In this document: positions 53,768 to 64,000 of the stretch, piece by piece
How positions within the stretch are numbered: the stretch's first letter is position 1
Layout: every line of letters starts with the position of its first letter
NCBI GenBank assembly: GCA_012932865.1
Contig: SAXG01000029.1
Location: 124,001-188,000, forward strand
Direction of reading: 5' to 3'
Origin: Amylostereum areolatum
Taxonomy: Eukaryota > Basidiomycota > Agaricomycetes > Russulales > Stereaceae
DNA: 64,000 nt
Notes under the pieces: model-generated
Told to the model about the DNA's origin: nothing
What the model saw: the letters and a program-made list of their open reading frames with translations, nothing else
Databases searched by the model: none
Translations under genes and position numbers: made by a program

Positions 53768-55893
53768 CTAATGGACATCGGGAGGAAGAGCCAACAATGA
53801 TTCAAACTGAGAAAAATCGAAGTTACGAAGGAATGGGTTTATGTAGAATGTTTTTGCCTTCTCGTAAACATTTTCCGTCGGTGGTAAGAATGCCACGGCG
53901 AGGGGTTTGGGGGAAGAGATGACAAGACTGCCTGATGTTCTCGAGGGGGATGATAGATGCGCAACGACACTGAGATCGGGTTGATCTGGAAACCTGATAC
54001 ATACGAAGGTCGGGAACTGGGTTTTTCATTGATGTGAACCATTCGACGTAGGCGAGCGGGGGGTGTGATTGGACCTCGTCGTATCACTGAGGGAGGTGAA
54101 AGATAGCGCGTACTTGGCCCACTGTGAAATCTGTGTAGAGTAGACACACTCGCACACGGGAAGCGGATACCCACCTGTGACACTACTGCTGTTGTTCGGA
54201 AGCCCCTGGTGCGGTTGCTCCGTGGCAAGTACCATGTCATGTACAGCCGGAGAGCACTTCTTGCGACCGCAGGGCGGGACTGCACTTGTTGCGCGAATCG
54301 TGTCCTTGAGGAAGCGGCGGGAGGCAGAGACTGTGCGTGGCAGGGGAATTGTGAGATTGACCTGCTTATAAAGGTGGAAGCGGTCAGACTGGTTGGGATA
54401 TAGAGACAGCAGGAAAATTTCAGGGTGTGCACACAGATATTTGTGACGACGGAGTCGATCACGTGCCGACAACGACAACAACACACAACAAAAATAAGAA
54501 AGAAACTCGAAGTCAACCTCCTCGAGCGCAACTACACAGGTCAGCGCGTGAAGCCGCAGGGGCACTACTTAGGCACTGCAAACGACTAGTCCAAAGACCA
54601 AGTTTAGCATTAGTCACAGCTCTAAGATACAGTAGAAACACTGCTTACCTAGTCCAAAGACTAAGAGGTCGAGATGAGGACTAGGCTTGCTACATGCACT
54701 CCTTTTATACTACTAGGGTGACCCACTTCAGAGCCCCTTGACCCACATAATATCCTAAGTACAGTAATCATATTCTACCAATCCTGTGCGCTGATTCTAT
54801 GCTGTGCGTGTAAGCGGAGTTCCAAAGTCCGAAATCAGGTGATACGTCATGTGAAGAGAAACACGTGCTTAGTCACGTGACCAACCCAGCCATAATCCCC
54901 AGTCCCAAACAATGTCCTTCCATCGTCGTCACAAAATGAAAAGGGCGTAAGTCCCTTTGAGGAAAAAGATAGGGGCTATTGACGCGTGTTATCACAGTAT
55001 TTGTCCAGGCATTCCAGGAAGTCGGGAGCACCAAACTCGTTAATAATATCGTGGATTGTGGTGTGTGGATAGGACAGGTGTTTGGTAGGGTCCAAACAAT
55101 GGCGTACGGGTTGGTAAGGTCCAGTGGGTCCTGCGCATCGTCGTCTTCATCGGCTTCATTGTCACCCAAATCCCCCGGATCGGACTCACCATCCTCGTCT
55201 GCAATGATGTGACTGTGCGTGCATGTGCGCTCTGATATCCAGGTCTGGTACGCAGCAAGCAGCAAACGTATGGACAGAATCCCATTGCCGAAGCCACGTC
55301 ATCATTTGCTCTGTGTAGTTCTTCTTGTTCATGCTCCGATAAGCATCCTTTGCAAAGTCAATATGGTACCGCTCAGTCCCCTCCGTGTTGTAGCCTGGCG
55401 CTACACCCAGAGCACGGATGGAGGGGATATACATGTGCATGTTGTGTATTTTTGGTATGTTGAAGTCTTGTCAGATGCCCTTGTTGACGAACACTTGCTT
55501 ATTATCGTGAAAAACATCCCAGGCCTTCTCCATCTTGGCAAGTGAATCCTCGGTGTGCGTTTCAAAGTGGGCGTAGTAAATGAAGTCCAGGATGGCGCGG
55601 ACAGTGCAGATGACATGAGGATCCATTGCTGCGCCGGCCATGACACTGGCGAAAACTTTCTCCATGTTCTTAAACTCTGTCCCTGTCCATTGGGAGATGA
55701 GTGAGACGCCCCGGGAGAAATGGTGGAGAGACAGGTGGCGGGGCATGGTTTGAAAGCGAAGGTCGATCTCTTCTTCACCTCCGTTGGCCGTGGCAATAGA
55801 CCAGCTCATGAGATGGTCTTTGAAGACACCTTTATGCATTTGGTGGAGGATGTCGGGGGTGAAGCACTGGAAGATGTTTGTGTGCGGTAGGCC
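53768..55893 (-). pseudogene. Third Plavaka fragment (C-terminal half), split by a solo LTR
   Basis: Complement from about 55893: [63 protein letters not shown], interruption by the LTR 54442-54996, then YPNQSDRFHLYKQVNLTIPL, HDMVLATEQPHQGLPN and a C-terminus ending ALPPDVH stop (53770-53768). The N-terminal half is absent: at 55892-55900 the sequence changes abruptly to Gypsy pol. A TGA replaces a residue near 55470 (NKGI stop). Same subfamily as 43249-46773. Confidence 0.85.
54442..54996. mobile_element. Solo LTR (555 bp) inside Plavaka copy 3
   Basis: Termini TGTGACGACGG...GTTATCACA (TGTGA/TCACA). Flanks atatt (54437-54441) and gtatt (54997-55001) match at 4 of 5 positions. Removing it restores DKYLCAHPEIF, matching DKYLRDHSTCK in Plavaka copy 2. 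An AGTATAAAAGG box (minus orientation) is present near 54707. Unrelated in sequence to the solo LTR in Plavaka copy 2. Confidence 0.85.
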
Positions 55894-55899
55894 CGCCCC

Positions 55900-56767
55900 T
55901 AGTAGCGAAGTCCGAGGTGTCGACCTCAACGAGGTAGGGTTTCCTTGGATCAGGCATAACTAAGACAGGGAAGGAGGTGAACACAGCTTTAAGTGTGTTA
56001 AATGCCGTCTGGCATTCCGCCAACCAATTCCATGTGCAGTCCTTCTTTGTTAGGTCGAACAGAGGTCGTGCAATTTTGGAGAAGTCCTTGATGAAGCGTC
56101 GGTAGAAATTACCAGACCCGAGGAAGGATTGCACGTCCTTGACCGTCCGGGGTGTCGGCCAGTCCTGGATACCAGCTACCTTGACGGGGTCCATGGCGAT
56201 CTTGTCGTGTGAGATAATGAGTCCCAGGTATTCAACGGAGTCCTACTCGAAGACACATTTCTCTGGCTTAAGGAATAGGTCATTGTCTTGTAGGCGTTGG
56301 AGAACCTGTCGCACTATGGTGCGATGTTCTTCCATAGTTCAAGTGAATACGAGGATGTCGTCCATGTATATGATGACTTTGCCTGAGTCGATAAGGTCCT
56401 TGAAAAGTTTGTTCATCATTACCTGGATTGAACATCGCGGGGGAGTTTATAAGCCCGAAAAACATCACCGTAGGTTCAAAGAGGCCACAATTCGTCTTGA
56501 ACGCAGCCTTCTACTTGTCGCCTTCCTTGATGCAGACATTGTTGTATCCCCAGCGGACGTCCATCTTGGAGAAGATCTTTGCACCTTTGAGGCGGTTGAC
56601 AATTTCTGAGATCAGCGGCAAGGGATACTCATCCTTGATGGTACCCTTGTTCAGCTCTCAATAGTCCTGTACAGGCCGCAGCTTCCCATCCTTCTTTTTG
56701 ACAAAGAAGAACGGACTTGCCTGTGGCGACTTCGACGGGCGGATATAGCCCTTCTTCAGGTGGTCGT
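55900..56767 (-). pseudogene. pol: Gypsy pol fragment (RT to RNase H)
   Basis: Complement: [34 protein letters not shown], a TGA, then RT with MMFFGLINSPAM and the region of the YMDD box, IQDWPTPRTVKDVQSFLGSG, and RNase H to [10 protein letters not shown]. Very close to the pol at 1074-3362, with several frame breaks. Cut on the left by the Plavaka fragment and on the right by the LTR at 56768. Confidence 0.9.
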
Positions 56768-57139
56768 TGTCACGGATCGCCTCAATCCTTTCCCTTTTTG
56801 TTGCATCATGTTCAGTCACATGATTACATTTCCCATCATATGACGTTGTCAGCCTGACTCCTCTTATCTTTCCATCTATGACATCATCGCTCCGGACCAC
56901 ATCCTCCCCCTTCCTTTTCCTTATTGTTCTCTCCCGCTCGCACCATTCTCGCATCATCGATCCTGTACATATATAAGGCTCTCCTCTGCGTCCCTTTTCC
57001 TTAGATCATCCTCTTTGTTCCCCACGTACTGCTTCGGCCCTACGCCTGGACTTGGACCCTCTCCTGTCAATCCATCCTCTTTTCTCTCTCTCTTTGGGTG
57101 ACTTGGGTGATCTGCCAGTCGCTGGACCGATCCCTAACA
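56768..57139 (+). repeat. 5' LTR of the second Gypsy element (372 bp)
   Basis: Begins TGTCACGGATCG, like the family LTR, contains ACATATATAAGG (about 56965), and ends at CTAACA, after which homology to the interior of the first element begins. The 3' boundary is inferred from that comparison. Confidence 0.7.
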
Positions 57140-57748
57140 CTAGGACGATCTTCCCCACACCCACTCCACCACATCCCTTGCCATCTTTACGACGTTAAAT
57201 CCCCCATCCTAGAACCACTCGATCAACCGATCTTCATCGCATTCAACCTCCAAACCTTCAACTCCAACCGTGACGCTCCCTTCCCTTGGCCTCGAGAAGA
57301 CGCCGTCACTGTCGATCGCCTACGCACCCTTGAGCTCCTCTGCAAAGAGCACATCTGGAAAGTCCACGGTGTCAACTGCCGCATTTACGAGTGGCGCTGG
57401 AACCACGGTCACGGTAGGCAGACGATTCTCTGCCTCTATGCTCGCGTTGTTGTGCGCTTCGATATAGATCAGAACCGCTTCGAGTTTTCCATCCATTCCC
57501 CCACCTGGCACACCTGTTCCAACACCCATCTGCCACCATCACTCGTCCGTCAAAGCTTCCCCACTGTCTATAACTTTGCCCTCCCTACGCCCGAATCTAC
57601 TCCGCCACCACCACTTCGTCGAACGATCACCAGCCGCAAGGAGCTGCAACAGCGTCGTCATCAGCACAAGATCCGCCAGGCTCTCAAAGCCTCCTATCTC
57701 ACCGCTCTCCTCTTAGGCCGTCGCCCCATCGCGGTGGACTTTTTCTAG
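57140..57748 (+). CDS. Extra ORF between LTR and gag (no ATG)
   Basis: Open from inside the LTR to TAG at 57747-57749, about 200 residues after the LTR end: LYDVKSPILEPL, REDAVTVDRLRTLELLCKEH, IYEWRWNHGHG, TPESTPPPPLRRTI, QHKIRQALKASYLTALLLGR and RPIAVDFF. There is no ATG in frame. It matches the broken ORF at 4976-5592 over its length, including the terminal DFF-stop. C-terminal part is basic (RRHQHKIR). Family unknown. Start could be non-AUG, by splicing, or by a ribosome entering from the LTR leader. Confidence 0.6.
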   Translation, partial: LGRSSPHPLHHIPCHLYDVKSPILEPLDQPIFIAFNLQTFNSNRDAPFPWPREDAVTVDRLRTLELLCKEHIWKVHGVNCRIYEWRWNHGHGRQTILCLYARVVVRFDIDQNRFEFSIHSPTWHTCSNTHLPPSLVRQSFPTVYNFALPTPESTPPPPLRRTITSRKELQQRRHQHKIRQALKASYLTALLLGRRPIAVDFF

Positions 57749-57778
57749 ACACCAACATTGCTTCCGAATCCTCCCCCC

Positions 57779-60131
57779 ATGCCACCACTCCAGACTTCCC
57801 TCTCGGCTTCACTCGTGGAGCTAACCCAGGCGAGTACTACGCCCTCACCCTCCTACGCCCTCACCCTCGGTGGACAACGAACCGTACATTGGACACACAA
57901 CAACGGAGTCACTGCCCAGTGGTACTTCAACGACGAGGAAGGTTTCCCTTATGTCGAACAGACTGATATCGATGTTGCGGCACAGGAGCACGACCGTATC
58001 TATAACCCCCAGACCCCCAAACGAGAAGAAGTCACCACTGCTCCTCAAGAAGAAGGCTCCCCTCCACCTCCACTGCGACGAGACCAGCCTTGGTCTGTTC
58101 CCCTTGGTATCAGATTCGACGAGCGTACAAAGAAGTGGTACGCCTACAAGAAGAACGGACGCGCAGTCGTAGAGTGGTATCCCAGCTTCTACGACGCAGA
58201 CGTTGATCGTTGGACCTGGGCCACAGGTGAAAAACCATTCCTCTTAGACAAAGAACTCGAGGTCGCTGCAGAAACATTCTACAGGATCACTCTTGCACAC
58301 AACGAACATGTCGCATCCTTCCGCAACGCACTCGCAGTTCCCCTACCCCCCTCTATCCCAGGCTCTCCAGCCGTTCAAAGTCCCCATCAGTCCCCTGCTG
58401 CCCCTGTTAACCCTCTTCCCCCATTTCAACCGCCCGCAACCACCATGTCTCAACCAGCCTCGACCACCCCCACCCCCTCCACTGGCGAGATAGGCGTTAA
58501 GCCTAAGCCATTCACTGGCGATCGCAAAGAGTCGCGTCACTTCAAAAATGCCGTCTGCATGTTCCTTAGGGCAAACAGCAAGAAGTACGCAAGCGACGAT
58601 GACCAGATACAGCTGATGCTTTCCCTGATGGAAGGCTCAGTCGCCGGCGTATAGGCAGAGCTGCACCAGGAGGAGATCCTCGATGCCGAGGATAACAAGC
58701 CAGTGGGTACGACCACTCGTGCAAAGTGGCTCACCCTCAAGGAGGTCCTCGCCCAGTTCGACAAGGACTTCAAGCAGTTTGATGAGACCATCACCTCTCA
58801 GAATGCCCTTGCAGACCTCAGGCAGGGCGACCGCCCCGTGCAGCAGTACATCACCAAATTCAAGTCCCTCCTCCCACGCTAGAGCTCTTCACAAGTGCAC
58901 TCTTACAGGTACCTGCAACCTTGAGACAGGTACCTGTGGCTCCAGATCTTATACTCCCACTCTCACGAGTATCAGGCACACAGGTACCTGTGGCACAGAT
59001 ACTCCCACACGCGGATACACAGGTATGACAAGTACCTGTCATTCCTAGAAAATATGATACAAGCAGTAGTAGTGGCCTTCTTGGAAGCTCTGTTAGGCAT
59101 ATTGACACTCCATCTTTAAGGCAAGGATAATGCTAGTAACATTTGAGTACAGGTAAACATGTATCAGAGTATGATACAGCATACCGCACAAGGCTTTCAA
59201 CTATATATGTGAGGGGAGGAGAGGAAATAGATGAGAAAGGGGCCACAATAGAAACAACAGTACATAAGGATCTACAAGAGAGAATGTGTATATCAATCCA
59301 ACAGCCATTATCTGTAATTATATCAAGATCAACCCTGTCAAAGTACCTGACAGGTATTTGACAGGTACTTGCACAGGTAACCTGTGAGCTCAAAAGTCAT
59401 ACCTGTACTCTCACGAGTATCAGGCACACGAGTACTCGTATCCACGGATGGCAATACCCACGGATGTGCCTTACAGATACTCATACAGGTACTCACGAGT
59501 ATAGCCACTCGTGAAGAGCTCTATCCCACGCTCAGGATTCCAAGGCAAGTCCGTTCTTTACTTCTTCAAAGAAGGATTGAACAGTGGCCTTCGCAAGGAA
59601 TGCGAGAGGACTTGGCCGCTCCCTACCACTATTGACGACTGGAAGGTTCATGCATGTGCGCTCAATGAAGCCTTTCTCCGCAACCGCTGGCTCGCATCGC
59701 CTGCAGACCGGAAGCAGAAAACCTCGCCATCGACCACTAGCGCACGACCCTCATCCTCCACCAGCAGTGGACCGCGCGTTGGAGCAGTCAGCACCCAAGG
59801 AGGGCGTCCAGGACGTCTCACTGATGCTGAGCGCGAGCGCCTGCGCAAGGAAGGTGGTTGTTTCCTCTGTCGCCAACCAGGTCACATGCTGCGCGACTGC
59901 CCGAACAAGGACTCGAGCAGTGGAAGACGTGTAGGAGCGTTGGAAACTGACTCAAACTCAGGAGTACCCTCCGTGCATGCTCCCTCGTCCCCTCAAGCGG
60001 CAACAACCTCAAATGCGGATCCAGTCAAGGAGATGTCGGTCCTGATCAACAAGATGAAGAAGTTGGGCAAGGAGGAGCGTGAGGAGGCCGCGGCAATGTT
60101 GAAGGATCTCGCTGGTGGTTTGGATTTTTAG
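57779..60131 (+). pseudogene. gag: Gag of the second Gypsy element, interrupted by a stop and a MITE
   Basis: The N-terminal extension has WYFNDEEGFPYVEQTD and KWYAYKKNGRAVVEWYP; a frameshift near 57840 separates it from its natural beginning (TPDFPLGFTRGANPGEYY in another frame). Gag core: GVKPKPFTGDRKESRHF, LSLMEGSVAGV, then TAG at 58652 where Trp is expected, continuing AELHQEEILDAEDNK, ALADLRQGDRPVQQYITKF to LLPR. A 644-bp MITE follows, after which SGFQGKSVLYFFKEGL resumes in frame. The zinc knuckle CFLCRQPGHMLRDC is intact, and the frame ends in GATTTTTAG with pol one base back, as in the other copy. Confidence 0.85.
58880..59523. mobile_element. hAT-like MITE (644 bp) with 8-bp target duplication
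   Basis: Terminal inverted repeats TAGAGCTCTTCAC(a/g)AGTG at both ends; direct flanks TCCCACGC at 58872-58879 and 59524-59531. An 8-bp duplication and a TAGAG terminus fit hAT transposons. Subterminal regions repeat ACAGGTACCTG and CACGAGTATCAGGCACAC. No transposase. Precise removal restores the gag frame (LLPR-SGFQG). Confidence 0.92.
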
Positions 60132-60633
60132 AACGCCCCCCAGTCGCATTGTCTGTGGGTGGCAAAGGTTTTTCTATGGTGTTGTCAAATTGTTTCTCTG
60201 TACTATCATCCATGCAATCCAGTGAGCGTATCCTTCCAACCTGCTTGAAACTGTCAACGGTCACAGAGAATAGGCACATGCCCTCAATACTGCTAGATGT
60301 CAAACTGATTGGATGAGTCACTGGAAGAAAAATCGACGCTGAAGCGCTGCTGGATAGCGGTGCTGAAGGCATTATCATTAACCAAAGATTTGCAGAAAAG
60401 AAAGGGCTCTTGTTAGATACCCTCGACTGCCCGTTCACTGTCCACAATGTAGATGGGACGGAGAACATAATAGGATGGGTACGTCATTCGACTACCCAGC
60501 ATGTTCGCATCTACGCGCAATCCACAGAATCATATCATGAAGAAACAGCCGAATTCTTTGTCACGGACATCGGTGATCACAACATGATCCTAGGAAATGA
60601 CTGGTTGAAGGAGCATAACCCAGAAATCAACAG
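60121..60633 (+). pseudogene. pol: Pol start with protease domain, truncated
   Basis: In the -1 frame relative to gag: ERPPVALSVGGKGF, then after one in-frame TGA EALLDSGAEGIIINQRFAEK, DGTENIIGWVRHS, TDIGDHNMILGNDWLKEHNP. The aspartic protease motif DSGA is intact. Homology ends at about 60633, with unrelated sequence following. Confidence 0.85.
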
Positions 60634-61492
60634 GGCGAGGGCCAAGGAGGGGGTGCCAGAGCCTGAGGGGGAACTGGGAGGTGGTGTTGATGCAAGGTGA
60701 GATCATAAGAAAGTGGTTGTTGATGTTGGGGGTAGACAGGGGAGCAGCGAGATCCATGAAGGGAGAATCATGGAATACTGGGTGAACACTGCTGGTCCTG
60801 CTCACTTGCCTGAGCTTAAGTTATATGGCAGGCAGGACCCCGGATACTTTGCTTTCCCTTAATCTGGCCTGCTTGTACGTACGGGTGCTTGGATCCTGCT
60901 CTCATGTTAATGTGGCACTCTAGTGGGTAGTGCCTTTCCCTTCTTTGTCTTGTCCAGAATCTTCCTTGTTATGTGTCAAACATTTTTGGGGCGTGACAGA
61001 GGGGGGGACATTATGAAGACGAGATGGAACTACTGGGAGTGAGAGGGTCTCGTTAGGTACTGTCAGTGGCATGCACAGGTCTCCTACATAGATTCTGTAC
61101 TGGTATATAGTGTTTAGTACACTTCTTTGTAGCAGGATTACCCATAATGCCATGTATCTGTTTATGAATGCGTGAAGTGCTGAATACTGCCAAGTGTTTT
61201 GAGGATGAAAGCTGCTGTATATCACCATGCGGTGTTGATTTTCACTGCTTTTTGTGCTGAGATCCACGTGTCAGTGTTACGAGACAGTGTGAATCAGTGA
61301 CAAAAACATGCTCAAATGTTACTTTTTTCCAGTGATTTTCACATTACAAAATCACCTCATGCAGGACTTAAATTCACTCCATAGTAGTGGAAAGAAGTCC
61401 TTTGAATCGTGAAATTCACTACATAAAGAGATGAATAGGGGGTGAAAATCAGCTTGCGGTACCCTCTTAGTGCTATCTATAATCAAGGACAA
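60634..61492. other. Non-coding, with a polypurine tract
   Basis: AGAGGGGGGGA at 60998-61008 resembles an LTR-element polypurine tract and is followed by TATGAAGACG, so this may be the 3' end of another Gypsy element. No gene or LTR could be confirmed. Confidence 0.35.
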
Positions 61493-61956
61493 TGTTGAAC
61501 GACCTAGCATCACAGAGGCTAGTTCTCATCATATCCTGATATCTATTACTCCAAGTGAGCAAGTTTTATGGAGTTCTTTTTCTCCTATAAAAGGGCCTAC
61601 TATCTTTGCTATGGCAGCAGACAGCTAGAACTATAACTAGAATTAGACCTATTGGTTTATTTCAGTCTGTTTGAGTTCAGACCTACTAGAGGGCAAGAAT
61701 ACTCTCTGTCTTCTGTTTGCCAAAGAAGTCCCTCATTATGCATAGCCGGCATCAATCACAACTCTCTGTAAAAAGAATTTGGTATTCAAAGAAGGCCTTG
61801 ATAAGAAAGTTAGGAATAGATGCTGGGGGATTATCTTCAGGCCTCTTCTCAAAGAACATCTCCACAGTTAGGTATAAGAGACTAGGAATATAAGAGACTA
61901 GAGGAGATGAAGGCAAGCAGAGCTATGCTCAGATATATGGCCTATCTCCCAACACT
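61493..61956 (+). repeat. Copia-like LTR (about 464 bp)
   Basis: Termini TGTTGAACGACC...CTCCCAACA. A CTATAAAAGGG box lies near 61588 and the sequence after the LTR (CTGGCCCCCAACAAAAATTT) resembles the leader of an LTR element. No target duplication, so it is probably the 5' LTR of a truncated element. Confidence 0.55.
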
Positions 61957-62074
61957 GGCCCCCAACAAAAATTTGGACACTCAAAGACCCTTCCTATCAA
62001 GGTTTTCTTTGAATACCAAATCCTTTTTACAGAGAGTTGTGATTGATGCCGGCTATGTATAATGAGGGACTTCT
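61723..62074. repeat. 80-bp inverted repeat (foldback)
   Basis: Arm 61723-61802 is inverted at 61995-62074 with only a few mismatches. Half of the structure lies in the Copia-like LTR and half in the sequence after it, i.e. a piece of LTR is duplicated in inverse orientation. Could form a long hairpin RNA if transcribed. Confidence 0.85.
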
Positions 62075-63626
62075 TCAGTAACAGATTCTATTGTTAAATT
62101 TGATAGTTAAAGTCATGTATTTTCAAGTGTGTTATGAATTATAAAGACTTATGAGTATATGAAAAATGTGGTGATAGCCATCTCATGCCACACATAGTGG
62201 AGATAAGCCTCACTGGCATGTCCACTCCACTAACATGTTAGAAAATACACATGTACAACTTAACAATGAGAAAGACTCTAGTCTCGGTCTTAATTCATTT
62301 GTTGGACAAGTTTGTTGATGTTCTCCTCACAGTTCCCAAAAGTTGCATCCCTTAATGTAGTGCTTGAACCTACAGATTCTCTAGCTGCTAGCGAGGTTAG
62401 AAAGCCTAAATGGCCAGAGGAAGTTGGATGCCTATGATTTATATCATAGTTCAGAAACGAGAATAGACAAGATCATAGGTCACAAACCTGCTTAAATCTG
62501 GGGACAATGTGAAGATCTTATTTATAGATGAGATTCTTGATGGAGAAAATTTTGTGCTTGCTAAGGGATATTTTAACAAGTGAGCTGTTAGAAAGGGGGG
62601 GGCACTACATGTTGACCCTGTTATTTTGGTGCACTTATCCACACTTGTAGATAAGTTTGCAAACAGGCTTCAGATTAGGTTTACTGTGATATGGCAAGCA
62701 AAAAGGTTACACTGTGAGGGAGAATAGAAGATTATCTTGCCTGCCAAGGTACTTCATCAGCAATCTAACATATTGAGTTGACACTAGAGACAAGGGATCC
62801 TCATTTTTGTGATCACATGCTAATTCTATGCTAATCTCCTCTTTTCAATATCTGTGATTGACATGAGATCAGAATGTGTTCACAGGATACGGTATTCCTT
62901 GTCTCTAGTATAAGTAGTGTTGCTGAAGTTCACTTCATCAGCAATTTAACACAATTTGTTGGGGTTTGTTTAAGCCTATTCAGATGTTGGTGAGCTGCCG
63001 AAACACCCGGAACAACTCAACCTACCAACCTTCTCCCAGGGTATGTCCTATTGGGGGGTTGGGCCAACCCATAGCCAACTCAAGCCTAACTAGACCCCAG
63101 CTAAACTCCAACCCAATGAACTGTCATCCAACTCTTCCACAATAGGGGGATTCCCAGTAGCGCTGAACGAGCAAATTATTGCTCTGATGAACGGCCAGAT
63201 GAATCCACTCAGCTTGGCTTGTGATCGCTGAACTGGCTACCTTGCCGCATCTCCGGATGGGAAATTTCAAACCCCGCTATCTGTGCCTTCTGTGTACCAC
63301 TGCAGCCTGCAATGATTATAGTGTATTTTTTTCCCTTTCTCTTTCTACCCCCACCATCATACCATGTCAGACGGAGCAGCAACAGCTCTCCAATGGGATT
63401 ATATAGGTTTATTTAGCCCAGTTCATTGCAGAGACAGAGGCAGCGTGCGACAATGGCTCTGATGATGTCATTGAGTCTTTGACGTCATCGGGTACTACTG
63501 AGCAGGCATCCACGTCCACTTCCTCCTCCTCCTACTCCAGTCAAAATACGGGCTTCAAGAACCCTGGCTTCATCCACATTCTTGAGGCATTTGGACTTCA
63601 AAGCGGAGGACAAAGGAGAGTGCGGT
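62075..63626. other. AT-rich non-coding flank
   Basis: No gene. Contains a small foldback (62783-62909) and a G run (AAAGGGGGGGGCAC, about 62594) that may be another polypurine tract. Confidence 0.35.
62783..62909. repeat. 127-bp foldback with ACTAGAGACAAGG ends
   Basis: ACTAGAGACAAGGGAT at the left end is inverted at the right end (ATTCCTTGTCTCTAGT, one mismatch). Beyond it on both sides is a similar TTCATCAGCAAT(c/t)TAACA word (about 62753 and 62937), a possible larger direct duplication. Confidence 0.6.
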
Positions 63627-64000
63627 TGTCACGGATCACTCCATTTCTCTCTTCATTTGCAGACCTCGTACACGCGACGTGTCACGGCACATGACTTTCC
63701 TTCGCATCACATGCTCCAATGACGTCATTGCCCGGACTTCCAAGTGGGGTTCCGCATTCTTATCTATGACATCATTGCTCCGGACCTTCGTCCTCCGCCC
63801 CATGACTCCTTTCTTATTGTCTTCCCCCGCTCGCACCACTATCATATCACATCACACCATTGCTCCCACCCATATATAAGGACAGTGTTTCTCTCCTCTT
63901 TTACCCAGACTGTCCATCTCGTCATACGGTACTGTAGCTCGTGTTGCACTACCCTAGACCCCGGCACTCTCGAATCCATTTGTTCTCTCTTGCTCCTCCC
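63627..64000 (+). repeat. Gypsy LTR, cut by the right edge
   Basis: Begins TGTCACGGATCAC and aligns in reverse complement with the LTR at 5593-6012 up to the end of the window, with a CATATATAAGG box near 63873. Plus orientation, so either the 5' LTR of an element lying to the right or a solo copy. Confidence 0.88.

Larger units (their letters stand above)
56768..60633 (+). mobile_element. Second Gypsy element, plus strand, 3' half missing
   Basis: LTR (56768-57139), extra ORF, gag with N-terminal extension, gag end at 60131 and protease to about 60633, where homology stops without RT, integrase or 3' LTR. It has the same gene order as the leftward element at 1-6012 but is clearly diverged (proteins roughly half identical by eye). 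Confidence 0.85.

Noticed and set aside
1..64000. CRISPR arrays, rRNA genes, plasmid origins
   Set aside because: Nothing resembling them was seen, and spliceosomal introns point to a eukaryotic nuclear genome.

Overview
This window looks like an intron-bearing basidiomycete nuclear genome, most likely a mushroom-forming Agaricomycete. The evidence is the content: Plavaka-type and KDZ-type DNA transposases with fungal 50-80 nt GT-AG introns, proteins of the DUF6532 type, Ty3/Gypsy and Ty1/Copia LTR elements, and fragments of ordinary eukaryotic host genes (B-type cyclin, Ebp2, mitochondrial bS6, cytochrome P450). It is a transposon-dense accessory region. Almost nothing here reads as a conserved housekeeping gene in working order.

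Layout. 1-6012 is a leftward Gypsy element (5' LTR 5593-6012, extra upstream ORF, gag, pol running off the left edge), inserted beside a small piece of another Gypsy RT. 6405-8675 is the decayed 5' part of a Copia element with a 976-bp LTR. 9586-13037 is a five-exon Plavaka transposase on the minus strand, head-to-head with a DUF6532 gene on the plus strand (13263-15940). The last codons of that DUF6532 gene are interrupted by a complete 8.7-kb KDZ transposon (15926-24650), with matching terminal inverted repeats and a 10-bp target duplication. The KDZ transposon carries a CxC5/CxC6-type KDZ gene, a convergent RTC4-like zinc-finger gene and, between them, shreds of three host genes. 26963-28572 is an intact zinc-knuckle gene, 29043-31241 a second KDZ gene, and 33339-35083 a dead B-type cyclin gene that keeps its introns. 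36458-42079 holds a GC-rich minisatellite, a four-exon gene with a KEN motif and an orphan gene with a TATA box.

43249-49518 repeats the Plavaka/DUF6532 head-to-head pair. This Plavaka copy is broken by a 509-bp solo LTR with perfect 5-bp target duplications. After some hypothetical minus-strand exons and a solo Gypsy LTR comes a third Plavaka fragment (53768-55893), itself split by a 555-bp solo LTR and fused to a Gypsy pol fragment. 56768-60633 is the left half of a second, plus-strand Gypsy element whose gag contains a 644-bp hAT-like MITE. The rest (60634-64000) is AT-rich, with a Copia-like LTR, foldback repeats and the start of another Gypsy LTR at the right edge.

Main ideas from the window: (1) DUF6532 genes sit divergently from Plavaka transposases at two independent loci, suggesting a two-gene transposon or a co-mobilised partner. 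(2) The KDZ element acts as a gene-fragment collector. (3) The Gypsy family has a conserved, ATG-less extra ORF between the 5' LTR and gag. (4) Nested insertions can be undone on paper, and each repair restores a reading frame.
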